Below, piece by piece: positions 35,049 through 43,145 of a stretch of DNA of 64,000 nucleotides. The position numbers and the translations under genes are program-made. The notes under the pieces are model-generated. The model ran no database searches. It saw only the letters and a list, made by a program, of their open reading frames with translations, and was not told the DNA's origin. Source of the stretch: Ornithinimicrobium cavernae (GTDB taxonomy: Bacteria > Actinomycetota > Actinomycetes > Actinomycetales > Dermatophilaceae); contig NZ_QDDJ01000007.1 of NCBI RefSeq assembly GCF_003121625.1, forward strand, positions 1 through 64,000. The letters run 5' to 3'. Each line of letters starts with the position of its first letter. The stretch's first letter is position 1.

Positions 35049-36260
35049 TCATGCTCCTCCCACAGGACGTCGGGCCATCGCCCACAACGTCTCGGTCGAC
35101 AGCCCGGTGGCCCCGACCACCTCGGCCCGGTCAAGCGCACCACAGTCGATCCCGCGCACGACGAAGTCGGAGAGCGCGCGTGCGGTGGCCGGTTCGTCCA
35201 GGATCGAGGAGTCCTCGCGACCCACGTACGTGCGCAGCCGCTCGGCCGCGGAGCCGAAGCCGTCCCGGAAGAAGCCGTAGGTGGCGGCGTAGCGCGTCGC
35301 CAGCTGGGCCGGGTGCAGGTCCCAGCCCTGGTAGAAGCCTCGCTCCAGCGACCGCCGGACCAGGCGCAGGTGCTCGCGCCACCCCGGGACGAGCTGGTCA
35401 CCCACCGGGAGCTTGTTGGTCGAGCCGTCGGAGAGTCGCACACCGGTGCCGGCCGCGGCCATCTGCATCACGGCCTTGGCGTGGTCGGCCGCCGGGTGGT
35501 CGAGGGCCTGCTGTCCCGCGGCGATCCCGCAGGCAGCGCTGTAGTCGTAGGTGCCGTAGTGGAAGGCGGTCAGCCGGCCCCGCGCGGCGCTGACCATCGG
35601 CGCGAGCAGCACCCGGCCGTCCGGGCCGAGCACCGACTGGGGCGTCTCGACCTGGACCTCGAAGTGCAGCCGGCCCTCGAAGTGTCGCTCGATGTGCTCA
35701 CCCGCGAGGGCCATCGCCTCCACCTGCTCGATCGCGGTGACCTTGGGCAGGGTGATCACGAAGCCGTCGGGGACCCGGCCGAGCGAGTCCAGGAACCGCA
35801 GCAGGGTCCGGACACTGCGCCGGCGCGTCGCGGGCTCGAAGCTGCGGATCCGGATGCCGGTGAACGGCGGAGCGCCCTGTTCGAGGAGCACGGCCAGGGC
35901 CCGGCCCGCGGTCTCGGCCGTCGCGTCCTCCTCGTCGTCGGCGTGGTCGCCGTAGCCGTCCTCGAAGTCGATCCGCAGGTCCTCGATCGGCTCGGTGCGC
36001 AGCTTGGCGAGCACCCGCGCCATCAGGTCCTCGTCGTCGCCGATGACGTCCAGGAACTCCCCGGTGTGGTCCACGACGACCTGCTCTGCCGCGGCCCCCA
36101 GCTCCTCGACCGCCCGCTCGTGGAACCGGTCGGCCGGGAGGTAGAGGGTGTGGACGGGCTGGCGCCCCGCCCGCTCACCCGGGTAGTGCCGTGTCAGCGC
36201 GGCGTCGGCGTCGGCGAGCAGCTCGTCCAGCTCGGCGGTGAGCAGGCCCAGGTGGTCCAT
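35049..36260 (-). CDS. DUF6986 aldolase/citrate-lyase-like protein
   Basis: 403 residues. The TIM-barrel CitE/HpcH-like pattern is visible: RIDFEDGYG with acidic metal ligands, IRIRSFEP (substrate Arg), FVITLPKV, LHFEVQVETPQSVL with the metal Glu, and AFHYGTYDYSAACG. In actinobacteria this family occurs with uricase genes. Because ureide breakdown releases glyoxylate, a malate-synthase-like or malyl-CoA-lyase-like reaction is plausible, but this is inference. It is the first gene of the uricolytic set, two or fewer bases from the uricase start, and 72 bp downstream of the LacI gene. Confidence 0.85.
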   Translation of the reverse strand: MDHLGLLTAELDELLADADAALTRHYPGERAGRQPVHTLYLPADRFHERAVEELGAAAEQVVVDHTGEFLDVIGDDEDLMARVLAKLRTEPIEDLRIDFEDGYGDHADDEEDATAETAGRALAVLLEQGAPPFTGIRIRSFEPATRRRSVRTLLRFLDSLGRVPDGFVITLPKVTAIEQVEAMALAGEHIERHFEGRLHFEVQVETPQSVLGPDGRVLLAPMVSAARGRLTAFHYGTYDYSAACGIAAGQQALDHPAADHAKAVMQMAAAGTGVRLSDGSTNKLPVGDQLVPGWREHLRLVRRSLERGFYQGWDLHPAQLATRYAATYGFFRDGFGSAAERLRTYVGREDSSILDEPATARALSDFVVRGIDCGALDRAEVVGATGLSTETLWAMARRPVGGA

Positions 36261-36332
36261 GCCAGGACTCTAGTGCTCTCTGGCCGGTGTCGGCTGGGGC
36301 GACCTGCATCCTCGCCTGGGGTGGAAGGCCCG

Positions 36333-37451
36333 TCAGCGCGTCGGGCAGGCGCCGACGCTCTCGCGGTCGAGGAACGTGGTCGGGACCACCGTGCGCGTCC
36401 CCGAAGGTGCCGCGGGGTGGCCGTTGCCGAGCTGCGCGAAGAGTCGGTCGGCGGCAGCACGGCCCATCTCGTAGGAGGACTGCACGACGACCGAGACACG
36501 CGGGCGGACCAGGGTCGTCCACTCCAGGTCGTCAAAGCCCAGCAAGGACACCTCGCCTGGCACAGCGATCCCGCGCTCAGACAGGACCGCGAACGTGCTC
36601 TTGGTCAGGTAGCTGTCAGCCGTGAACAGCGCGGTCGGCCGATCAGGGAGCTCGAGCATCTCCACCACGGCAGGTGCCCGTGACTCCGGCTCGTCCTGCG
36701 GGACGAACGAGATCAGCTCGCGCGCGATCGGGAGGCCCGCTGTCGTCATCGCCCGCAGGTACCCGCGCACGCGGTCGAGGGACGGCCGCGAGGGACCGCT
36801 GACACTCGCCCGCTGCGCACCGATCCGCAGCACCGGTGGCTCCTCCGGCTGCGCAGACGAGAGGAATCCGATCCGGCGGTGTCCGCGCCCGATGAGGTGG
36901 TTGACCGCATCGACGGTCGCGTGCTCATTGTCCGCGACGATGCTGTCGACGCCGGCGTTGCTCAGGTGTCGATCGAGAGACACCACGGGAAGGCCGTCGT
37001 CGACGGCAACGACGATGTGGTCGTGCTGGCGCACCGAGACCGGCGTGATGATGATGCCGTCGACCTTGTGCGCCGCCAGCACCTTCGTTGCCGCCTGCTC
37101 CTGCGTGAGCTGGTCGTCGGTGTTGATCACGATCACCTGGGAGCCCTTGTCCAGGGCGACGTCGCAGATGCCGCGCATCGCGTTGGAGAAGAACGGGTCG
37201 GAGATGTCAGCGCACACGAAGCCGATGGTGTCCGATCGCCCGCTGCGCATCGTTCGTGCGATGCGGTCCGCCTCGTAACCGAGGTCACTGGCCGCGCCGA
37301 GAACCCTCTCGCGCACCTCTTCGCTGGCGTAGCCGTATCCGCCGAGTACGCGCGACACCGTAGCCCGCGAGACCCCCGCGCGCGCCGCGACGTCGTTGAT
37401 CGTTGGCTGCGACCTCTTGGAGCGCCTGACTCCCTCAGCCTCGCTCGACAT
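36333..37451 (-). CDS. LacI-family transcriptional regulator
   Basis: 372 residues. The N-terminal LacI helix-turn-helix is TINDVAARAGVSRATVSRVLGGYGYASEEV, recognisable by its VAARAGVSRATVSRVL core at residues 20-35. The periplasmic-binding-protein-like effector domain follows (IGFVCADISDPFF, GIIITPVSVRQHD, RRIGFLSS) and carries an insertion with VSGPSRPSLDR. It ends with SLLGFDDLEWTTLVRPRVSVV. It is the last gene of the Amadori operon and probably binds the CG-centred palindrome at 43022-43035 upstream of the first gene. It may also influence the uricolytic genes 72 bp downstream. Confidence 0.9.
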   Translation of the reverse strand: MSSEAEGVRRSKRSQPTINDVAARAGVSRATVSRVLGGYGYASEEVRERVLGAASDLGYEADRIARTMRSGRSDTIGFVCADISDPFFSNAMRGICDVALDKGSQVIVINTDDQLTQEQAATKVLAAHKVDGIIITPVSVRQHDHIVVAVDDGLPVVSLDRHLSNAGVDSIVADNEHATVDAVNHLIGRGHRRIGFLSSAQPEEPPVLRIGAQRASVSGPSRPSLDRVRGYLRAMTTAGLPIARELISFVPQDEPESRAPAVVEMLELPDRPTALFTADSYLTKSTFAVLSERGIAVPGEVSLLGFDDLEWTTLVRPRVSVVVQSSYEMGRAAADRLFAQLGNGHPAAPSGTRTVVPTTFLDRESVGACPTR

Positions 37452-37483
37452 CTGAAACCCCGCTCACGCAATGAGAAGCAAGC

Positions 37484-38461
37484 CTATAGGTCGACAATGC
37501 TGCCGACCTTCCGTGCGCAGGCCAGGTCGTAGGCGCACGAGGCCAGTGTCGCGTCCTGGATGCCGAGGCCGTTGCTGTGGAACACCACCACCTGCGCCTC
37601 GTCGGTTCGCCCGGCACGGGCACCGCTGAGCACGTCTCCCAGCGCGACCACGTCCTGCTCTGCGAGCACGCCGGCGCGGACCGCCTCCATGACCGGGCCC
37701 GTGCCCCCGAGTGCGCGCTCTGGCAGATCCACGGCCGTGACGTCGGCACGCCCCGAGCAGGCCACGTCGATCTCGCGGCGGTCGGGCTCGTACGAGCCCA
37801 TGGTCACGATGGTCGTGCCCGCGTGCACCCATTCCCCTGGCACGACGGGGTCTCGGCTCAGGGTGCAGGTGGCGATCACACGACTGCTCTCACACAGCGC
37901 GCGTGGCGAATCGGCGATCTCGACCGGCAGGTCCGCCAACCGCGGGTCCAGGTGCCCGGGCCCGCCCTCGTCGAGACGTGGGCTCCAGATCACAAACCGT
38001 TCGACGTCCAACACCTCACTGGCGAGCAACAGGAACTCCGTCGCCTGCACACCCGACCCCAGGACGCCGACGGTGCTGGTGTCGCCCGCGAGCGCACGCG
38101 TCGCCGACACCAGTCCCGCAGAGGTGCGCAGCGTGGTGATGGTGTTGCCGTTCAGCAGTGCCCTGGTCTCACCGGTCCCGGCGTCGTGCACCGAGACGGT
38201 TGCGTGCACGGTCGGCAGCCCGGTGTCACGGTTGCCCGGAACCTGTGTGCCGGTCTTGAACACCACACCCGTCGCACCATCGGCGACCGCACTGTGCACG
38301 AACGCAAAGGCATCGTCAGCAAAGGTCGCATAGTGCGTCTGCCCCGCGCGTACGCGACCCGGCTCGACGGCCAGCCGGAAGGCTCGATCGGCCGCGTCGA
38401 CCACGTCGTGGCCGCTCAGCAGCGTTCGCAGGACGGCGTCGCTCAGCACGCGCACGCTCAC
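37484..38461 (-). CDS. Ornithine cyclodeaminase/mu-crystallin family protein
   Basis: 325 residues, GTG start one base after the ABC ATPase stop. Family features: FKTGTQVPGNRDTGLPTVHATV in the substrate domain (notably FKTGT, with the active-site Lys), LRTSAGLVSATRALA, the NAD-binding GVLGSGVQAT, VITMGSYEPDRREID-like segment (IVTMGSYEPDRREI), and a C-terminal VVFHSNGLGIQDATLA. The family includes ornithine cyclodeaminase, alanine dehydrogenase and opine/imine reductases. Embedded in a FrlB/FrlD operon, it may process the amino acid released from the Amadori compound; the exact reaction cannot be read from sequence. Confidence 0.88.
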   Translation of the reverse strand: MSVRVLSDAVLRTLLSGHDVVDAADRAFRLAVEPGRVRAGQTHYATFADDAFAFVHSAVADGATGVVFKTGTQVPGNRDTGLPTVHATVSVHDAGTGETRALLNGNTITTLRTSAGLVSATRALAGDTSTVGVLGSGVQATEFLLLASEVLDVERFVIWSPRLDEGGPGHLDPRLADLPVEIADSPRALCESSRVIATCTLSRDPVVPGEWVHAGTTIVTMGSYEPDRREIDVACSGRADVTAVDLPERALGGTGPVMEAVRAGVLAEQDVVALGDVLSGARAGRTDEAQVVVFHSNGLGIQDATLASCAYDLACARKVGSIVDL

Positions 38462-38462
38462 G

Positions 38463-39269
38463 TCACTGCACCCGGGCCAGGAAGGAACGCGTGCGCTGCT
38501 CCGCTGGAGAACCGAAGAGCTCTTCCGGCGTGCCGGACTCGACGCAACAACCTTCGTCCATGAACACCACCTGGTCGGCCACCTCGCGCGCGAAGGCCAT
38601 CTCGTGCGTCACGACGACCATCGTCATGCCGTCCGTCGCGAGGTCACGCATCACGTCGAGCACATCACCCACCAGCTCCGGATCCAGCGCGGACGTCGGC
38701 TCGTCGAACAGCATCAGGTCCGGCTTCATCGCCAGCGAGCGCGCGATCGCGACCCGTTGCTGCTGCCCCCCGGAGAGTTGCTCGGGGTAGGCCTCCGCCT
38801 TCTCCGCAAGACCCACCTTCGCCAGCAGCGCCATAGCCTCCTCGCGCGCCTGGTCGCGGTCGGTCCCGTTGACCACGATCGGCCCCTCGGTGACGTTTTC
38901 GATCACCTGCTTGTGGGGAAACAGGTGGAAACCCTGGAACACCATCCCCATCCGGCGTCGCTGCACCGCGAGCTGCGCCGGCTTCATCTCGTGCAGCGCA
39001 TCGCCCTTCCACCGGTATCCCACCGGCTGACCGTCCAGATAGACATAGCCACCGTCTGGCACCTCGAGCCAGTTGATACAGCGCAGCAGGGTGCTCTTGC
39101 CCGAGCCTGATGGCCCGATCACACACTGCACCTGCCCGCAGTACACGTCGAGTGAGACGTCGCGGAGCACGTGGTTGTGCCCGAAGTGCTTGTTCACCTT
39201 GTCGACCCGCAGCAGGGGCATGACGGGGGTCTCGGTCGCCTGCCTGTGCGGTTGCGTCATGGTCTCCAT
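38463..39269 (-). CDS. Polar amino-acid ABC transporter, ATP-binding subunit
   Basis: 268 residues (METM start; a Met three codons later is possible). Walker [11 protein letters not shown]-loop [14 protein letters not shown] signature [16 protein letters not shown], Walker [15 protein letters not shown] and switch His in VVVTHEMAF are all intact. It is of the HisP/GlnQ type that energises uptake of polar amino acids and opines. An unusual insert, [22 protein letters not shown], lies between Walker A and the Q-loop, as seen in several opine or glutamine importers. Operon position is between the permease and the cyclodeaminase-like gene. Confidence 0.93.
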   Translation of the reverse strand: METMTQPHRQATETPVMPLLRVDKVNKHFGHNHVLRDVSLDVYCGQVQCVIGPSGSGKSTLLRCINWLEVPDGGYVYLDGQPVGYRWKGDALHEMKPAQLAVQRRRMGMVFQGFHLFPHKQVIENVTEGPIVVNGTDRDQAREEAMALLAKVGLAEKAEAYPEQLSGGQQQRVAIARSLAMKPDLMLFDEPTSALDPELVGDVLDVMRDLATDGMTMVVVTHEMAFAREVADQVVFMDEGCCVESGTPEELFGSPAEQRTRSFLARVQ

Positions 39270-39273
39270 GTCC

Positions 39274-40206
39274 TCACGCCCTTCCCATCGGCACGAAGCG
39301 CAGCCGCTTGGTCGTCGGAACTGCCGTCCCCGTGGTCCGCTTCGCCTTCAGCCGGCGCTCCAGCTGCTGCTGACCGAGGGTGAGTAGCGTGCAGAGCACG
39401 AGATACCAGATCGTTGCCACCAGCAGCAGAGGAATCGTCTGGTAGTTCCGCGAGTAGATCATCTGCGCGCTGTACAAGAGGTCCGGTGTCGCCAGCACAC
39501 TGACCAGTGACGTGAACTTCAGCATCGAGATCAGATCATTACCGATCGGAGGTATGACAATCCGCAGTGCCTGCGGCAGGACGATGCGGCGCAGCACCTG
39601 CGACTGCGACATCCCCACCACGAGGCCCGCCTCCGTCTGACCCTTCGAGACGGCCTGGATCCCGGCACGGATCATTTCTGCGGCGTACGCACTCTCGGTC
39701 AGGGCCAGGCCCAGGATCGCAGCCGAGAAGGAGGTGATGACGGTGTTGGTGTCCCAGGACGCAAATGTCGGGCCGAAGGGGATGCCGATCGACAGGACCG
39801 GGATGAGCGTCGCGAGGTTGAACCAGAACACCAGCTGCACCAGGGGCGGCACCCCCCGGAAGAACCACAGCCACAGCCAGCTCACGGTGCGGAACAACGG
39901 GTTCGCTGACAGGCGCATGATGGCGATCACGACGCCGAGCACCAGGCCGATCACCATCGCGAGCACGGTCAGCTCGATCGTGGTGAGCAGGCCCGACAGG
40001 ATCTCGGTGTCAAACAGGTAGCTCGCGACGACGGACCACCTCATGTTCTCGTTGGTGACGAGGAGATGGATGAACGAGGCGATGAGCAGCACGAGGACCG
40101 CGCCGCCGATCCACCACCAGGGGTGACGGCGCGCCACCGGCCGCACGCCCTCTGCACTACGGAATACCAGGGAGTCCCCTGCCGTCCGACGACTGATCAC
40201 AGTCAT
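39274..40206 (-). CDS. Polar amino-acid ABC transporter, permease subunit
   Basis: 310 residues with about six hydrophobic helices: a first one at [20 protein letters not shown], then [19 protein letters not shown], where the HisM/GlnP-family domain starts. The EAA loop is visible as [27 protein letters not shown] cytoplasmic tail of about 30 basic residues follows. It forms the membrane channel, presumably as a homodimer because only one permease gene is present. Located between the lipoprotein and ATPase genes. Confidence 0.93.
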   Translation of the reverse strand: MTVISRRTAGDSLVFRSAEGVRPVARRHPWWWIGGAVLVLLIASFIHLLVTNENMRWSVVASYLFDTEILSGLLTTIELTVLAMVIGLVLGVVIAIMRLSANPLFRTVSWLWLWFFRGVPPLVQLVFWFNLATLIPVLSIGIPFGPTFASWDTNTVITSFSAAILGLALTESAYAAEMIRAGIQAVSKGQTEAGLVVGMSQSQVLRRIVLPQALRIVIPPIGNDLISMLKFTSLVSVLATPDLLYSAQMIYSRNYQTIPLLLVATIWYLVLCTLLTLGQQQLERRLKAKRTTGTAVPTTKRLRFVPMGRA

Positions 40207-40228
40207 GTTGGCCTCCTCCTGGACGTTC

Positions 40229-41134
40229 TCAGCCCGTGGGGTTGTCTTCGGTGATGAGCACGGCCTCGTTCAGGTCGCCGGGGCTCGAGACGCCCCACTC
40301 CTCACGGATCTCCAGATACGTCCCGTCGTCGATCAACGACTGCAACGCAGCCTCGACAGCCGGTCCGAGCTCGCTGCCCTGCGGCACTCCGAGTCCGTTG
40401 TAGACCGCGTTGATGAGCAGGTCCGAGACATCAAGCTGGCCGGTCTGACTGGCCGCGTAACGCAACTTGCCGGAGCCTGCGGCGACCAGCTCGACCCGGC
40501 CCGACGTGACGGCGAGCTCGGCCGATGGCTGGTCCTTGAACTGCTGGATGTCCATCGGACTGTCCGAGCACTCCTTCGGGTTCGCCTCGGTGAGGTACTC
40601 GTACTCCCAGGCACCCGTCAGGACGGCCACGGACTTGCCGCACGCATCTGCCAACTCGGTGATGTCCTGGTCGGTGCCTGCCTTCCAGCCGAACGCCGTC
40701 CCCTCCTTCTGGAGCGGAACGAAGTCGAGCGACTTCAGGCGCTCCGGGGTGACGCCGAGCGAGGCGACGGCGAGGTCATAGCGCTCATTGGTCAGGCCCG
40801 GGATGATCGCGTCGAAACTGGAGGGGTGGTAGGTGAACTCAACGCCCATTCTCGCCGAGATCGCCTTGGCGAGGTCGACGCTCCACCCCTTCACCTCACC
40901 GTTCTCGACGTACTCCTCAGGTGCCCAGTCACCGAACACGGCAACCTCGACGCCCGCTTCCCGGAACTCGTCAGGCACGAGCTGCGCGACCTCCTCGCCC
41001 TTGGAGACATCCGGGGTTGGATGGGCCTCCGCGCTGGGGGTCTCCTCGTTGGAGCATCCGGCCACGGCGAACGTGGCGCAGGCGGCGAGCAGAACGGTGG
41101 ACGTGCGTACACGGCTCACAGTGGTGCGGATCAT
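40229..41134 (-). CDS. Amino-acid/opine ABC transporter substrate-binding lipoprotein
   Basis: 301 residues. The N-terminal signal (TSTVLLAACATFAVAGC) ends in a lipobox with Cys26, so it is membrane-anchored. The SBP_bac_3 fold is recognised by VKGWSVDLAKAISARMGVEF, the segment FDAIIPGLTNERYDLAVASLGVTPERL (core only: DAIIPGLTNERYDLAVAS) and KSVAVLTGAWEYEYL. This class binds polar amino acids, opines and Amadori compounds. Encoded 2 bp upstream of... its own start follows the kinase stop by one base on the minus strand, so it is part of the same transcript. Confidence 0.92.
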   Translation of the reverse strand: MIRTTVSRVRTSTVLLAACATFAVAGCSNEETPSAEAHPTPDVSKGEEVAQLVPDEFREAGVEVAVFGDWAPEEYVENGEVKGWSVDLAKAISARMGVEFTYHPSSFDAIIPGLTNERYDLAVASLGVTPERLKSLDFVPLQKEGTAFGWKAGTDQDITELADACGKSVAVLTGAWEYEYLTEANPKECSDSPMDIQQFKDQPSAELAVTSGRVELVAAGSGKLRYAASQTGQLDVSDLLINAVYNGLGVPQGSELGPAVEAALQSLIDDGTYLEIREEWGVSSPGDLNEAVLITEDNPTG

Positions 41135-41135
41135 G

Positions 41136-41978
41136 TCATTCCTTCAGGGGTGTGGTGAGTTGTTGCGGTCGAGTCCCCGAGAGCGCCAACGGATAACCGA
41201 AGGCGCCGAGCCTGGTACAGACGGAGGCCGCCTCCTCGGCCGCGCGCCGCAGCGTCTCAGCCGTGGGCAGGTCGGCCCAGAGACCAGCCAGGACGTTGGC
41301 GATGTACGCGTCTCCGGCCCCGAGCGTGTCGACGGTGTCGACCGGTATCGCCGGCTGCACCACGAGATCGTCCCCGTCGTACAGCATCGCGCCCGCCGAA
41401 CCCCGGGTCGCCAGTGCCACCCGGACGCCGGACTCGTCGCACGCCCAGTGGAGGAGGTCCTCGGTGGCCGGCACCGTCAGGTGCGAGGCAGAGAAGAAGG
41501 CGTAGGTGACGTGCGGGATGACGAGCCGTGCATAGTCGTCGCCGGCGTGCGCGTCGAAGTCGAAGGACAGTGGCACCCGGTCGGCGATGTCAGCCAGCTG
41601 CTGATCCAGCCCCGCCGCGTAGCTGGAGTGCGCGACGTCGTGCTCAGCAATGAAGTCGAGGTCGGCATCGTCGAGGGCGAAGGGCGCAACCCCTCGGTCG
41701 TAGGCGCCGAAGCTGCGCTCGCCATCACGGTGCAGGACCGTCGCGTAACCGGTGGGTCCGTCGAGAACACGCAAGCGTGTGGCGTCGACGCCCTCGGCGT
41801 CGAGTGCGTCGCGCAGCTGTGCACCGCGCTCATCGCGCCCGATCGCACCGATGTAGGAGCTCTTGGCGCCCGTCCGGGCGGCATGCACAGCGACGTTCAC
41901 GCAGTTGCCGCCCGGGAACATCTGACCTGCGGCCGGGTAGCAGTCCGTGATGTTGTCGCCGACAGCCACGAGCCTCAT
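41136..41978 (-). CDS. frlD: FrlD-like fructosamine/fructoselysine 6-kinase (PfkB family)
   Basis: 280 residues; ATG overlaps the deglycase TGA by one base. The N-terminal VGDNITDCYP and FPGGNCVNVAVHAARTG closely resemble E. coli FrlD (IGDNCVDIYP, FSGGNAVNVAV). ERSFGAYDRGV and HSSYAAGLD also align with FrlD. The PfkB signature with the catalytic Asp is DTLGAGDAYIANVLAGL near the C-terminus. It would phosphorylate C6 of a fructosyl-amino acid after import. Paired directly with a FrlB-like deglycase, which makes the assignment much stronger than PfkB membership alone. Confidence 0.85.
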   Translation of the reverse strand: MRLVAVGDNITDCYPAAGQMFPGGNCVNVAVHAARTGAKSSYIGAIGRDERGAQLRDALDAEGVDATRLRVLDGPTGYATVLHRDGERSFGAYDRGVAPFALDDADLDFIAEHDVAHSSYAAGLDQQLADIADRVPLSFDFDAHAGDDYARLVIPHVTYAFFSASHLTVPATEDLLHWACDESGVRVALATRGSAGAMLYDGDDLVVQPAIPVDTVDTLGAGDAYIANVLAGLWADLPTAETLRRAAEEAASVCTRLGAFGYPLALSGTRPQQLTTPLKE

Positions 41979-43006
41979 CAGTACTCGACCCGCCACATGT
42001 AGCGGCGGTCGGTCAGCGCACGACCGGAGAAGGCCTCGAAGTGCTGCGCGAGCCGCGCCGTCACACAGCTGGCCATGACGAAGGCGCCGATGATCCCGCG
42101 GTAGGAGTCGGGAACGCCGGGGAGGCTCAGCGCGGCGACGTCGATGACGTAGTTGCGGTGGTTGTAGGTCTCCAGGAACCGGAGCGTGCGTTCCCCCATC
42201 GGGCGGGTGGCGTCGTCGCCGAGGAACAGGATGGTCGGCACGTTCCCGTCGACCACCTCGAAGGCCCCGTGCAGGAACTCCCCGGAGCCGGTCGCCACGG
42301 CGTGTTTCACCTGCATCTCCTGCAGGTAGCACGCGGCGAACGTCTCCGCCGCCCCCTGGATCGGACCCGACCCGAGCACGTACACCACCGGCTCGTCCAC
42401 ACACGCTGCCGCGATGTCGCGGAGGTGATCGTTCAGCTCCTGCACCGAGGTCTCGAAGGCTCTGGCTGCGCCGCGGAACGCCTCGATCGCGTCGTCGTAG
42501 TCGTCCGCCGCGTCCTGCGCCTTGAGGAGCACGTACGCGATGAGGCCCTGCAGGATCTGTTTTGCCTCGACCCCCTCGTGCAGGACGATGTCATCGGCCT
42601 CCTGCGCCACGATGCTCTCGGGATCCGTGGTGACGAGCAGGACGGGGGCACCGGCATCCCTGGCGAACCTGACCGCACGCGCGGTCTCCTTGGTCCCGCC
42701 GTTGGTGCTGCTCGCGATCACGATCGAGTCCGCGCCGAGGGCGGCCGGGTTGCGGTGCATGAACTCGTCGGCGTTCAGGGCGACATACGGGATGGGCGAC
42801 CGCTCGAGGAGGTAGCGCATCGCGCCGAACATGAAGAGCGAGCCGCCACACCCGACGAGGTAGATCGCTCGCGTGGTGGGCTTGAGCGCCTTGTCGACGA
42901 AGTCGGTGACCTGGCGTTCGAGCTCTGGTGTCGCGGCCGCGTCGATCTTCTCGCGAAAACGCTCGGGCAGGCTCCCGAGCGGGCGGACGGGCTGGCGTTG
43001 GGTCAT
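41978..43006 (-). CDS. frlB: FrlB-like fructosamine-6-phosphate deglycase (SIS domains)
   Basis: 342 residues from ATG 43006, after AGAGAGG; the frame opens to 43063 but that would run through the operator. Two SIS domains: YLVGCGGSLFMFGAMRYLLER with DSIVIASSTNGGTKET, and YVLGSGPIQGAAETFAACYLQEMQ with TGSGEFLHGAFEVVDG. The SGEFxHGxxE motif and the C-terminal RRYMWRVEY match E. coli FrlB (SGEFRHGPLE, RRYYGGLVEY, recalled). It cleaves a fructosyl-amino acid 6-phosphate to glucose 6-phosphate plus amine. It is the first gene of the operon, 16 bp downstream of a LacI-type palindrome. Confidence 0.85.
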   Translation of the reverse strand: MTQRQPVRPLGSLPERFREKIDAAATPELERQVTDFVDKALKPTTRAIYLVGCGGSLFMFGAMRYLLERSPIPYVALNADEFMHRNPAALGADSIVIASSTNGGTKETARAVRFARDAGAPVLLVTTDPESIVAQEADDIVLHEGVEAKQILQGLIAYVLLKAQDAADDYDDAIEAFRGAARAFETSVQELNDHLRDIAAACVDEPVVYVLGSGPIQGAAETFAACYLQEMQVKHAVATGSGEFLHGAFEVVDGNVPTILFLGDDATRPMGERTLRFLETYNHRNYVIDVAALSLPGVPDSYRGIIGAFVMASCVTARLAQHFEAFSGRALTDRRYMWRVEY

Positions 43007-43021
43007 GATGCCTCTCTGTTG

Positions 43022-43035
43022 TGAGATCGTTCTCA
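43022..43035. promoter_or_regulatory. LacI-type operator (TGAGATCGTTCTCA)
   Basis: A 14-bp near-palindrome with the central CG typical of LacI-family operators; arms TGAGA and TCTCA are perfect. It lies 16 bp before the frlB start. Upstream on the minus strand, a consensus -35 TTGACA occurs at 43076-43071, with no strong -10. It is the best candidate binding site for the LacI regulator encoded at the operon end. Confidence 0.65.
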
Positions 43036-43145
43036 TATGACTGAGGAGTGTGCGCCCTGTCACAACCCCCTGTCAAGGGTTTCGCAGAAATAGCCCGTTC
43101 ACAGTGAGACTGCCGTGGGACTCCGATCTGTGGCAGGCTCGACCC

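Noticed and set aside
43050-43145. Upstream extension of the ATP-grasp gene
   Set aside because: The extension crosses the frlB promoter region; conserved sequence begins at the GTG at 43146.
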